DNA of 64,000 nucleotides from NCBI RefSeq assembly GCF_009908285.1, contig NZ_JAAARM010000024.1:1-64000 (forward strand), written 5' to 3'. Within the stretch, counting starts at the first letter, position 1; every line of letters starts with the position of its first letter. Source of the stretch: Pseudomonas sp. Fl4BN1. GTDB taxonomy: Bacteria > Pseudomonadota > Gammaproteobacteria > Pseudomonadales > Pseudomonadaceae. The position numbers and the translations under genes are program-made. Positions 52,226-61,057 of the stretch are shown here, piece after piece. The notes beneath the pieces were generated by a model. It did not search any database, was not told where the DNA came from, and worked only from the letters and a program-made list of their open reading frames with translations.

Positions 52226-53242
52226 TTAGTTGTACTCGAGGATATAGTTGAGCGTTGCATCGGCTTTGCCCGCAGTAATCGAGTAGCCCGGAATCTTGAC
52301 GTAGCGGGCCTTGATCGGCAGGTTGTACAACTCGCCACTTGCATCACTGCGCATCCACTTCATGGCCATGGCGTTGGCCTTGGAAATAGGCAGTGTTATC
52401 CCTTGTTCATTGAGCACGGAGATTTCCACGCCACCCGCCCCACCATTGGACAGTTTCAAACGACCCGCAGTGCGGAAGTTGCCCTCGAAGTAGGCCTTGA
52501 CCGGCAACTTGGTTCCGGCAGGCAAGCCGGTACAAAGCACATCGAGGTCGAATGACTTGGTAGGTGTAGCCTCGACCTTCATATCCCCCGCCCAGACCTT
52601 GCCCATGGGCACGTTGATATTTTTTTTCACCCCTGCGCAGCCGGCGAAGTAACCGCCGGTTTCCACACGGGTGATGCCATTGATATTGATATTCGCGGCG
52701 TACCACTGGTCCACCATGAGCCTGATCTTGACATTCAGCTTGAGGTCGCCGGAACCCACGCCTTGGGCTGTCCGAACGAACTCGTATTTAAGGTTCCTTA
52801 TAACAGAAGCCACCACGGTTATATTGTTTCCATAACTAAATGAGGTAGGTATCGAGACACCAGCGCCCTCAGACACCCTGAACCTGATGCCTATACCCGC
52901 CACTCCGGTCTTGTAGACATCTCTATAACCACTCTCGAGCTCTGCGCCACTATCAGGGGCGATTTCATAAGCTACTTTAACGGTAGTCACGAGAGGCATA
53001 GGACATTGAAAAGTGTCGTCTGACACTTGGTAATCGGCCGAAGTCGCCATTACTTTGCCCACTGCCACCATCTGCAACTTCATGGTGCTCGGTGTGTTCA
53101 CATTAAATTCCTTTCGCTCGCTCCCGCCGTTTATCTCGCCATTCCAAATGCGCCAATAGCAGTTATTGGGGTTATCTGCCCTCGCTGTATCGAAAGCCAT
53201 GCTCAAAAATACGGTCGCCAATAATAAAATAATGATTCGCAC
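52226..53242 (-). CDS. Fimbrial tip adhesin, chaperone-usher pathway
   Basis: A 338-residue exported protein (signal IIILLLATVFLSMAFDTARA) with a receptor-binding-like N-terminal half. The C-terminal pilin domain (CAGVKKNINVPMG to LCTGLPAGTKLPVKAYFEGN, ending TLNYILEYN) has a penultimate aromatic for chaperone binding. The start is a GTG at 53242 with AGAGGTAA overlapping the usher stop, 4 bp away. As last gene of the operon and the only two-domain subunit it is the likely tip adhesin. Confidence 0.85.
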   Translation of the reverse strand: MRIIILLLATVFLSMAFDTARADNPNNCYWRIWNGEINGGSERKEFNVNTPSTMKLQMVAVGKVMATSADYQVSDDTFQCPMPLVTTVKVAYEIAPDSGAELESGYRDVYKTGVAGIGIRFRVSEGAGVSIPTSFSYGNNITVVASVIRNLKYEFVRTAQGVGSGDLKLNVKIRLMVDQWYAANININGITRVETGGYFAGCAGVKKNINVPMGKVWAGDMKVEATPTKSFDLDVLCTGLPAGTKLPVKAYFEGNFRTAGRLKLSNGGAGGVEISVLNEQGITLPISKANAMAMKWMRSDASGELYNLPIKARYVKIPGYSITAGKADATLNYILEYN

Positions 53243-53246
53243 TGGG

Positions 53247-55757
53247 TTACCTCTCTGTATCTTGATCAGCGCAGACCACCGCTACCCGGTCATACACCGT
53301 GGATTTATCCGCTTGCGGTAGTTGGTAGGGGAAGGTGCAACTGCCATCGCCCCAGGTCACCCGTAACCGCCCCTGCTCCTTGATCCCGAACGCCAGGGCG
53401 CGGGCCATGTTGTCCACCACGGCCAGTTGCTTGCCCTGCTCATCGAGCAGCTGGGCGCCAAAGGGAATCCGCGCACCGGCGGCGTGGCTCAGCTCGAACT
53501 GCACCCGGCGTCCGGACTCGGCCTCGAAGCGCGCCTTGACGATGGCGCCACGGCGCGGCACCAGCATTTTTGAGCTTTCGCTGAGCTCCACATCGCTGCC
53601 CAGGGTCTGGGTATCCAGGTTCACCCAGTTGTAGCGGTAGGGCTGTGCATAGCTGCTGACGATGTAGCCGGAACCGTCGCTGCGGGCATTGGAGCCTTGC
53701 AGGCCGACGTTCTTCACCCCCGGCACTTCGATCAGGGCGAAGGTCTCCCCTACCGGTTGACCAAAGGTCACGCCGCCGGCGTGAGCCACCACCGACCCGG
53801 AGGCCGTGAGGTCCATGTGGCGGCTGTCGCCACTGCGCGAATAATTGCCCGCCAGCCGCGCCGAGGGCGCGTCCCAACCCAGCCCGACACCGGCGGAACT
53901 GTCGATCTGATCCACCCCGGCCTGGGCCGAATAGGACAGGGTCGCGGCATCGTCGATGTAACCGTTGATGCCCGACTGCAGGCTGCGCTGGCCATTGCCC
54001 GAAGAGGTCATGTTGCTGTAGAGACGATGGGAGCGCCCCGGGCTGCCAAAGGGAACGCTGAAAGACAGCGACACCTGGTTGTCCGAGCCTTGGGAGCTGC
54101 CGGAGTTCTGGGTGCGCGACAGCGACAGGCTGTAGCTGACGTTCTTCAGGTTGCCGCTGTAGCCCATCTGCAGGCGCCGGGTACTCCCGGCGCGGTTCCA
54201 GTAGCTGGTTTCACCGGCGCTGACGAACAGCGAGCCGCGGCCGCGCAACGACTGGTTGACGTTGAGGTCGATGCGGCTTTTTTGCCGGCCGAAGTTGTAG
54301 CCCTCGCTGCGCCCGGAGACGTACTCCTGCTCATCCACATGCTGGCTCAAGGTGCGGTAGCCATCGGTGGAGTAGCGGTAACCGACCATGGTGAAGGTGG
54401 TGTCGGTCCGGTTCAGGGTCTTGGAGTAGAGAAAGCGCACACTCTGCCCCTGTTTCTTCTCGCCGTGATCAGGCTGCGAACGGCTGTTGGTCAGGTCCAC
54501 CGACATGCCGCCCACGGGGGTGTTGAGGCCCAGGCCGAGGTTGAACGCGTCATAGCCCTCGGAGCGCAGAAAGCCGCCGTAGGTGGTCAGGTTGTCGCTG
54601 GCGCCATAGACCCCAGTGGCCTGGACCAGGCTCGGCGAGGCGCTGTCCTGGTTGTCGTACTGCCCGGCCGCCATGCTGTACTGCAGGTTGCCGCGCCGGG
54701 TCATGACCGGTAGGTAGGAGTAAGACTGTGAATAGCTGCGTTCGCGGCCATCGGCCTCGATGATCTTGATTTCCAGGTCGCCATTGGAGCCACCCGGGTA
54801 GATGTCACGGATTTCGAAGGCCCCCGGAGACACGGCGGTGGAGTAGATCACATAGCCGTTCTGCCGCACTTCCACCGTCGCATTGGTTTCAGCGATGCCA
54901 CGCACCACTGGTGCATAGCCGACTTCGTTGTCCGGCAACATGCCGATATCCGAGCCCAGCAATACGCCGCGAATTCGCGTGCTGTCGAAAATTTCGCCGT
55001 TGGTGTACAGCTCGCCGAAAGACACCCGGCTACTGAGGCTGGAAACATCGCGCTCCACATAGCTGCGGTTGCTGGAGAACTTGCGCTGCATGCCCGTGCC
55101 CTGGGTCAGCGACGACTCGTTGCGCAGGCGCCACGGGCCGATGTTGAAACCATTGCGCAGGCCCAGGTAGGCGTAGTCGCTGGTGAAGCCTTTGTTGCTG
55201 TTGCGGTTGAAGTTGGCCTGATAGTCACTGAAACCCGCGGTGATGCCTTCGTCCCACAACGAGGGGTCGACGTAACCACGAGAGTTACGCAGGATGTAAG
55301 CATGGGGAATGCTCACCGACAAGGTCAGGCTGGCCACGTCGAGTTCTGCCGAAGCATTTTCGATGCGGTCGATATCGTAGATGTCCGCTTCATCGCTGCC
55401 GGCCAGCAACAGGCCTTCCTGCTCCAGCCGCTGGATATTCACGCCCAACTCGCGCAACAGCGCGATGGAGAGCAAGGGGCGCACCTCACCGCTTTCGGTG
55501 TCGGCGGCGAAGGTCACTTCCTGGCGACGACTCAGGGTCTGGTTCAAGTACAGATCGACACTGTAGGTGCCGGGCACGACGCCGTTATTCTTTTCAAAAA
55601 AATGCAGATCTGTTGCGGCCCCTTTGTCTTTGAGAAAGTACGGGTTGAACTGCGCAGCCAGAACACTAGGCGAACTTAGCAAGCCCATCGCCGCCAGCCA
55701 GGAAAAACCTGCTTGCGAACTGAACTTCAAACTCCATTTTTTTCTTAAATTCGACAT
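53247..55757 (-). CDS. Outer-membrane fimbrial usher (PapC/FimD family)
   Basis: About 836 residues: signal peptide (WLAAMGLLSSPSVLAAQ), N-terminal chaperone-binding domain (FNPYFL start), a 24-strand barrel with plug (for example GYAPVVRGIAETNATVEVRQ and YPGGSNGDLEIKIIEADGRE), and two C-terminal plate domains ending CTFPYQLP with the usual cysteine. The Met at 55757 gives the family length; a Met 13 codons upstream has no ribosome site. It secretes and assembles the pilin and adhesin encoded beside it. Confidence 0.93.
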   Translation of the reverse strand: MSNLRKKWSLKFSSQAGFSWLAAMGLLSSPSVLAAQFNPYFLKDKGAATDLHFFEKNNGVVPGTYSVDLYLNQTLSRRQEVTFAADTESGEVRPLLSIALLRELGVNIQRLEQEGLLLAGSDEADIYDIDRIENASAELDVASLTLSVSIPHAYILRNSRGYVDPSLWDEGITAGFSDYQANFNRNSNKGFTSDYAYLGLRNGFNIGPWRLRNESSLTQGTGMQRKFSSNRSYVERDVSSLSSRVSFGELYTNGEIFDSTRIRGVLLGSDIGMLPDNEVGYAPVVRGIAETNATVEVRQNGYVIYSTAVSPGAFEIRDIYPGGSNGDLEIKIIEADGRERSYSQSYSYLPVMTRRGNLQYSMAAGQYDNQDSASPSLVQATGVYGASDNLTTYGGFLRSEGYDAFNLGLGLNTPVGGMSVDLTNSRSQPDHGEKKQGQSVRFLYSKTLNRTDTTFTMVGYRYSTDGYRTLSQHVDEQEYVSGRSEGYNFGRQKSRIDLNVNQSLRGRGSLFVSAGETSYWNRAGSTRRLQMGYSGNLKNVSYSLSLSRTQNSGSSQGSDNQVSLSFSVPFGSPGRSHRLYSNMTSSGNGQRSLQSGINGYIDDAATLSYSAQAGVDQIDSSAGVGLGWDAPSARLAGNYSRSGDSRHMDLTASGSVVAHAGGVTFGQPVGETFALIEVPGVKNVGLQGSNARSDGSGYIVSSYAQPYRYNWVNLDTQTLGSDVELSESSKMLVPRRGAIVKARFEAESGRRVQFELSHAAGARIPFGAQLLDEQGKQLAVVDNMARALAFGIKEQGRLRVTWGDGSCTFPYQLPQADKSTVYDRVAVVCADQDTER

Positions 55758-55840
55758 GAGTTTATCCGGCTTCCCATATGAGAGGCTGCGTTTCATTCAA
55801 ACAATGGAACCCATCAAGAATATAAAACGCTCAACCAGGT

Positions 55841-56566
55841 TTATTGACCGAGTTTGGTTTCGTGCTTGATCAGGGCGCCATAATCATTGATCGATTCCCA
55901 GTGAAGCTGGGCTTGGCCTTTGGGCATTGCACCGAGGCTTCTGACTTTCATGTAGACGGTGCTTTTCGGGGCAATCATTTGCTCTTGCACGTTGTAGCTT
56001 TGTTGCCCGCTACTCAATGTCAAAGTTCCCAGGGAGATGTTCAAGGCTGAAGGGTTTTGCACTTCCAGTTGAACCGCGCCATCACGGGTTACCAGGCGCC
56101 AGTGCAATTGGCTGGCGGATTCTTCCAGGGTTACGGTCACCGCCGCCGGGCGATAGAACACTTTGATTCGCTGGCGGATTGCCACCTGCAGGGAGTTCTC
56201 CTCCTTGGCCTGCTGGGGGATTTCCTGGACGTTGAGCCAGAACACCGATTCACGGTCCTCGGCCAGGCCCTTGCCGTGGTAGAAGATGCGCAGCATCTGT
56301 TGCTTGTTGCCGCCCATCCGCGCCAGCGCCGGAGTAATGGCGAAGGGTACATCGGCGTCCTGATCCCGAGCATCCGCCTCGATCCACGACTGGATCATGA
56401 TGTCCGCCGAGCCTAGGTTTCTCACCAGGATCGAGGCTTCACGATCGGCCGCCGGGTAGACAATACGGGTGCCGCCCAACTGGATTCCCGCCGAACAGAC
56501 ACCGGAAAACACCCACAGCGCCAGGATCAGCGCCGGGCGATAACGCACTGTAAAAAAACTTTTCAT
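55841..56566 (-). CDS. Periplasmic fimbrial chaperone (PapD family)
   Basis: A 241-residue chaperone with signal peptide (ALILALWVFSGVCSAG) and two Ig-like domains. Family marks are GGTRIVYPAADREASILVRN, the anchoring lysine/arginine region, VFWLNVQEIPQ at the end of domain 1 and VQNPSALNIS in domain 2. It donates a strand to fold subunits and carries them to the usher. It sits between the pilin and usher genes, 48 and 83 bp from each. Confidence 0.92.
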   Translation of the reverse strand: MKSFFTVRYRPALILALWVFSGVCSAGIQLGGTRIVYPAADREASILVRNLGSADIMIQSWIEADARDQDADVPFAITPALARMGGNKQQMLRIFYHGKGLAEDRESVFWLNVQEIPQQAKEENSLQVAIRQRIKVFYRPAAVTVTLEESASQLHWRLVTRDGAVQLEVQNPSALNISLGTLTLSSGQQSYNVQEQMIAPKSTVYMKVRSLGAMPKGQAQLHWESINDYGALIKHETKLGQ

Positions 56567-56614
56567 AAGTCACTCGCTGAGAGCGGGAGCATTGCGCCCC
56601 CGCTGGACGGAGAT

Positions 56615-57202
56615 TTACTTGTAGGTCAGGGTAAACGGCAGGGTGCCGTCGGCGGGGCCTGCTTCCAAGGCTTCACCGTTGGCGACATAGGCCGCGCGCA
56701 GATTGAGGATGGCGCTGTACTTGTCGTCTGCGCCCTTGACCAGATTGCCATCGAAGCTCTGGTTCGCGGACAAGTTCAGCAAGTTGCTGTCGACGTCGTA
56801 GAGACCGATGCCCACACCCTTGGCGCTGCCCACCGTCTTCAACAGACTGTTGTTGGCCAAGTCGACACCGGAACCGGACATCGGGTCGAAGTTGACGCTG
56901 ACGGTGTTCAGGCCTGTACCGGTGTTGCCGCAATCCAGGTTCAGGTTGATCGCGGTGCCACCCACGATACCGGCGGAACTGCCACTACCCAGGGAGTCCA
57001 TACTGACCTTGCCGAGTTTGACTTCGATCTCCTGCTTACCTGCGCTTCCACCAACAGTGGTACCGCCACCGGCGGAGATCACACAAGAGGCAGAAGTAAT
57101 TTCACCGGTGAAACTAATGGTGCCATCAGCAGCCATCGCACTAGTGGCGAATGCGCAGATTACTGATGTAGCCAACAGTTGCTTGATCATTTTGATAGAC
57201 AC
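56615..57202 (-). CDS. Major fimbrial subunit (type 1 pilin family)
   Basis: A 195-residue pilin: signal peptide (LLATSVICAFATSAMA), donor strand ADGTISFTGEITSASCVI with the first cysteine, second cysteine in LDCGN, and the C-terminal beta-zipper ending PFTLTYK with Tyr second from the end. The start is a GTG at 57202 after AAGGAGTAAATC. It heads the operon. The ~290 bp upstream is AT-rich and free of genes, fitting a regulated fimbrial promoter served by the response regulator at 48359. Confidence 0.92.
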   Translation of the reverse strand: MSIKMIKQLLATSVICAFATSAMAADGTISFTGEITSASCVISAGGGTTVGGSAGKQEIEVKLGKVSMDSLGSGSSAGIVGGTAINLNLDCGNTGTGLNTVSVNFDPMSGSGVDLANNSLLKTVGSAKGVGIGLYDVDSNLLNLSANQSFDGNLVKGADDKYSAILNLRAAYVANGEALEAGPADGTLPFTLTYK

Positions 57203-57493
57203 GATTTACTCCTTGGATATTAGGTTAATTCAAACTAATAAGTGACACCATCACTGGTGCCAAACAAGGATAAAATCTTGCAGATTCCCAGACCACAAGA
57301 GTCATCTTCCGGGTATCCGAGAATCTTCTTGGAGGTGCTCAACGGCAGACTTTTCAGTCTTCCTTCAGAGCGCAAGGCGATAATCGATCAAGTCTAAATA
57401 AGCCTAGACTCTAAGGATAGTTAATGCTCGTAAAGTTCATGCCGCCGCAAAGCGAATGAACTTCATTAGTTAAACTTGAAAAGACTTGTTACA

Positions 57494-58399
57494 TCACCCC
57501 GGCCGACGTTTCAACGTCTCACTGGGCAACTCCCTGAACAGCGCCCGATAGCTGCTGGAAAACCGTCCCAGGTGCCAGAACGACCAGTGCATCGCCACCT
57601 CGGCCACGGTGGTCTCGCTGGGCCCGCGGCTGAGCAGTTCGCGGTGCGCACTGTTGAGCCGGCGCAGGCGCAGCCACTGGCTGGGGGCCATGCCGGTAAA
57701 GGCCTTGAACGCGCTTTGCAACTGACGCAGGGAAACCCCGGCCACCTGGGACAATTCCAGCAGGTTGAGGGTTTCCTCGGGCACATCGGCAGCCCATTGC
57801 GCCACCCGCTGCATGATCACCCGCTCCTCGCTGCGCCGTTGCAGGCCGCCAGGGTCCAGGCGCACACAGGCGTTGTCGAGGATGTACAGGCAATCGTCCA
57901 GCAACTGCTGGGTCAGGGCTTCGCGGCTCGGTGGATCGAAGGTCTGGGACAAGCGGGTCAAGGTGCCGCTGAGCCAGCGGCAGAACAAGGCGTTCTGCTG
58001 GCTGTTGAGCGGCGCCATGAACAAGCCGTCCAGGCGCTCCACTCCCAGGCCATGACGCTGGACGAATTCGGGGCCGAATACCACCGCCACTTCCTGGTAG
58101 TTCTCCGGGGTGATCCAGATGTTGCGACTTTCGCCGTTGAGCACGTACAGGGCGTTGTCGCTGCGGTCGAAACAGAACGCCAGGGCGCCTGCGGGAGCGC
58201 TGAAATTCTGCTCGACCCGGGTGTTCATGCACTCCTCGTAGATCTCGACGCCCTGCAGGTCGAGGTAGCGCACCAGACCATTGAAATGCCCGGGGGACAT
58301 TTGCTGGTAATGCTGCACCCAGCCCGGGGTGGCACGGATCTGATCGGCCACATCGAAGGTGTTGAATGCTTGGACCTGAAGCGGATTGGAGGCTGTCAT
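57494..58399 (-). CDS. AraC-family regulator, likely of the polyamine genes
   Basis: A 301-residue AraC protein. The N-terminal ~190 residues are a ligand domain (RTNIW-like segment ESRNIWITPENYQEVAVVFG). The C-terminal two helix-turn-helix units are LELSQVAGVSLRQLQSAFKA and AEVAMHWSFWHLGRFSSSYR. The Met at 58399 follows AAGGTCCCCCG. It is divergent from the glutamine-synthetase-like gene, 163 bp away, and so probably regulates polyamine or amine catabolism. Confidence 0.85.
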   Translation of the reverse strand: MTASNPLQVQAFNTFDVADQIRATPGWVQHYQQMSPGHFNGLVRYLDLQGVEIYEECMNTRVEQNFSAPAGALAFCFDRSDNALYVLNGESRNIWITPENYQEVAVVFGPEFVQRHGLGVERLDGLFMAPLNSQQNALFCRWLSGTLTRLSQTFDPPSREALTQQLLDDCLYILDNACVRLDPGGLQRRSEERVIMQRVAQWAADVPEETLNLLELSQVAGVSLRQLQSAFKAFTGMAPSQWLRLRRLNSAHRELLSRGPSETTVAEVAMHWSFWHLGRFSSSYRALFRELPSETLKRRPG

Positions 58400-58562
58400 C
58401 GGGGGACCTTGCGCACTCTTTTGGTGCGCTTTGGTGCTGCTTAAAGTGGATAGATGGAACATCAAGGCTCGCCCAAGATAGTCGTCAATGCGCCGCAGGG
58501 GAAGCCTTGCCGGGATACTCCCGCTCACCTCGGAGCAGATAAAACCAATAATCGAGGTCTTT

Positions 58563-59921
58563 ATGAACGCCCCTTTCGATCAGCTTTCCTCTTGGCTGAA
58601 AGATCACAAGATTACCGAAGTAGAGTGCGTGGTCAGCGACTTGACCGGCATTGCCCGCGGCAAGATCGCACCCACCAACAAGTTCCTGCATGAGCGAGGC
58701 ATGCGCCTGCCGGAAAGTGTCTTGCTGCAAACGGTAACCGGGGATTTTGTCGACGACGACCTGTACTACGAGCTGCTGGACCCGGCGGATATCGACATGA
58801 TCTGCCGCCCGGATTCCGCCGCCATGTACCTGGTGCCCTGGGCCATCGAGCCGACAGCAATCGTCATCCACGACACCTTCGACAAGCACGGCAACCCCAT
58901 CGAGCTGTCGCCGCGCAACGTGCTGAAGAAAGTCCTGCAGCTGTACACCGACAAGGGCTGGCAGCCGATCGTCGCACCGGAAATGGAGTTCTACCTGACC
59001 CAGCGCTGCGAAGACCCGGACCTGCCGCTCAAGGCGCCACTGGGCCGTTCCGGTCGTGCGGAAAGTGGCCGCCAGTCGTTCTCCATCGATGCCGCCAACG
59101 AGTTCGATCCGCTGTTCGAAGATGTCTACGACTGGTGCGAAGCCCAAGGCCTGGACCTCGACACGCTGATCCACGAAGACGGCCCGGCGCAGATGGAAAT
59201 CAACTTCCGTCACGGCGACGCCCTGGACCTGGCAGACCAGATCACCGTGTTCAAGCGCACCCTGCGCGAGGCGGCACTCAAGCACAACGTCACCGCCACC
59301 TTCATGGCCAAGCCCGTGGCCGACGAGCCGGGCAGCGCCATGCACCTGCACCAGAGCGTGGTGGACATCGCCACCGGCAAGCCGATCTTCGTCGACGCCA
59401 ACGGTGAGAAAAGCAAGCTGTTCCTGCACCACATCGGCGGCCTGCAGAAGTACATCCCCAAGGTGCTGCCGATGTTCGCCCCCAACGTCAACTCGTTCCG
59501 CCGCTTCCTGCCGGACACCTCGGCCCCGGTGAACGTCGAGTGGGGTGAGGAAAACCGCACCGTTGGCCTACGGGTGCCGACTTCCAGCCCGGACGCGATG
59601 CGCGTTGAAAACCGCCTGCCCGGGGCCGACGCCAATCCTTACCTGGCCATCGCCGCCAGCCTGCTGTGCGGCTACCTGGGCATGGTCGAGGGCATCGAAC
59701 CCAGTGCCGCCGTGGAAGGTCGCGCCTATGAGCGCCGCAACCTGCGCTTGCCGATCACCATCGAAGACGCCCTGGCACACATGGAAGATTGCCCGACCAT
59801 CGAGCAGTACCTGGGGCGCAAGTTCGTCCGTGGCTACGTGGCGGTCAAGCGTGCCGAACACGAGAACTTCAAGCGCGTGATCAGTTCCTGGGAGCGTGAA
59901 TTCCTGCTGCTCAGCGTCTAA
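58563..59921 (+). CDS. Glutamine synthetase family: gamma-glutamylpolyamine synthetase-like (PuuA/SpuI type)
   Basis: A 452-residue GlnA-fold ligase with ATP/metal site motifs VAPEMEFYLTQRC, the histidine loop SAMHLHQSV (GS signature KP.....SGMH.H) and NRTVGLRVP. It lacks the adenylylation-tyrosine segment of housekeeping GlnA. Enzymes of this group join glutamate to putrescine or a related amine, the first step of the gamma-glutamyl route. The context with an FAD oxidase and a polyamine-binding protein supports this. The Met at 58563 follows GAGGTCTTT. Confidence 0.88.
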   Translation: MNAPFDQLSSWLKDHKITEVECVVSDLTGIARGKIAPTNKFLHERGMRLPESVLLQTVTGDFVDDDLYYELLDPADIDMICRPDSAAMYLVPWAIEPTAIVIHDTFDKHGNPIELSPRNVLKKVLQLYTDKGWQPIVAPEMEFYLTQRCEDPDLPLKAPLGRSGRAESGRQSFSIDAANEFDPLFEDVYDWCEAQGLDLDTLIHEDGPAQMEINFRHGDALDLADQITVFKRTLREAALKHNVTATFMAKPVADEPGSAMHLHQSVVDIATGKPIFVDANGEKSKLFLHHIGGLQKYIPKVLPMFAPNVNSFRRFLPDTSAPVNVEWGEENRTVGLRVPTSSPDAMRVENRLPGADANPYLAIAASLLCGYLGMVEGIEPSAAVEGRAYERRNLRLPITIEDALAHMEDCPTIEQYLGRKFVRGYVAVKRAEHENFKRVISSWEREFLLLSV

Positions 59922-59968
59922 AACCCGCGATTGTGCAATCACCAAAAATAACTCGAAGAGGTGTCGAT

Positions 59969-61057
59969 ATGCGTCTTTTGAAAGCAGTGATCCCGGCAGC
60001 ATTGGCGATCCTGGCCAGCACTGCTGCCCAGGCCCAGCCCAGCGTCAGCGTGTACAACTGGACCGACTATATCGGTCAGACCACCCTCGCCGACTTCCAG
60101 GCGCAAACCGGGATCAAGGTGATCTACGACGTCTTCGACTCCAACGAAACCCTGGAGGGTAAGTTGCTGGCCGGGCGTACCGGCTACGACGTGGTGGTGC
60201 CCTCCAACCACTTTCTTACCCGCCAGGTGAAGGCCGGGGCCTTCCTCAAGCTCGACCGCTCGCAGTTGCCCAACTGGCAGAACCTCGATCCCAAGCTGCT
60301 GGCCCTGCTGGAAAAGAACGACCCTGGCAACCAGCACTCGGTGCCCTACCTGTGGGGAACCAACGGCATTGGCTACAACGTCGACAAGGTCAAGCAGGTG
60401 CTGGGCATCGACCACATCGATTCCTGGGCGGTGCTGTTCGAGCCCGAGAACCTGAAGAAGCTCCAGCAGTGCGGCGTGTCGATGATGGATTCGGCAGATG
60501 AAGTGTTCCCGGCGATGCTCAACTACCTGGGCATGGACCCACGCAGCGAAAGCCCCGAGGACTACAAGAAAGCCGAGGCCAAGCTGCTGACCCTGCGCCC
60601 CTACATCACCTACTTCCACTCTTCCAAGTACGTCTCGGACTTGGCCAACGGTGATATCTGCATCGCTTTTGGCTACTCCGGCGACGTGTTCCAGGCGGCC
60701 AACCGCGCCAAGGAAGCCAAGAACGGGGTCAACATCGCCTACGCGATTCCCAAGGAAGGCAGCAACCTGTGGTTCGACCTGCTGGCGATTCCCTCCGACG
60801 CCAGCAACCTCAAGCAGGCCCATGCCTTCATCAACTACCTGCTGGACCCGCAAGTGATCGCCAAGGTCAGCGCCTACGTCGGCTACGCCAACCCCAACCC
60901 GGCGGCCAAGCAGTACATGGATGCCGAGCTGGTCAACAACCCCGAGGTCTACCCACCTCAGGAAGTGCTGGACAAGCTGTACATCTCTACCACCCCGACG
61001 CCGGCCATCATGCGTCTGATGACCCGCTCCTGGAGCAAAGTGAAGTCCAACAAATGA
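59969..61057 (+). CDS. Polyamine ABC transporter substrate-binding protein (PotF/SpuD type)
   Basis: A signal peptide (LLKAVIPAALAILASTAAQA) precedes a 340-residue type-2 periplasmic binding protein. Polyamine-site segments are visible: YNWTDYIG, YDVVVPSNHFL, WGTNGIGYN, SADEVFPAMLNYLG and DICIAFGYSGDV. It captures putrescine or spermidine. No permease or ATPase genes adjoin, so it must share another Pot/Spu transporter or act as a sensor partner. The ATG at 59969 follows GAGGTGTCGAT. Confidence 0.9.
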   Translation: MRLLKAVIPAALAILASTAAQAQPSVSVYNWTDYIGQTTLADFQAQTGIKVIYDVFDSNETLEGKLLAGRTGYDVVVPSNHFLTRQVKAGAFLKLDRSQLPNWQNLDPKLLALLEKNDPGNQHSVPYLWGTNGIGYNVDKVKQVLGIDHIDSWAVLFEPENLKKLQQCGVSMMDSADEVFPAMLNYLGMDPRSESPEDYKKAEAKLLTLRPYITYFHSSKYVSDLANGDICIAFGYSGDVFQAANRAKEAKNGVNIAYAIPKEGSNLWFDLLAIPSDASNLKQAHAFINYLLDPQVIAKVSAYVGYANPNPAAKQYMDAELVNNPEVYPPQEVLDKLYISTTPTPAIMRLMTRSWSKVKSNK

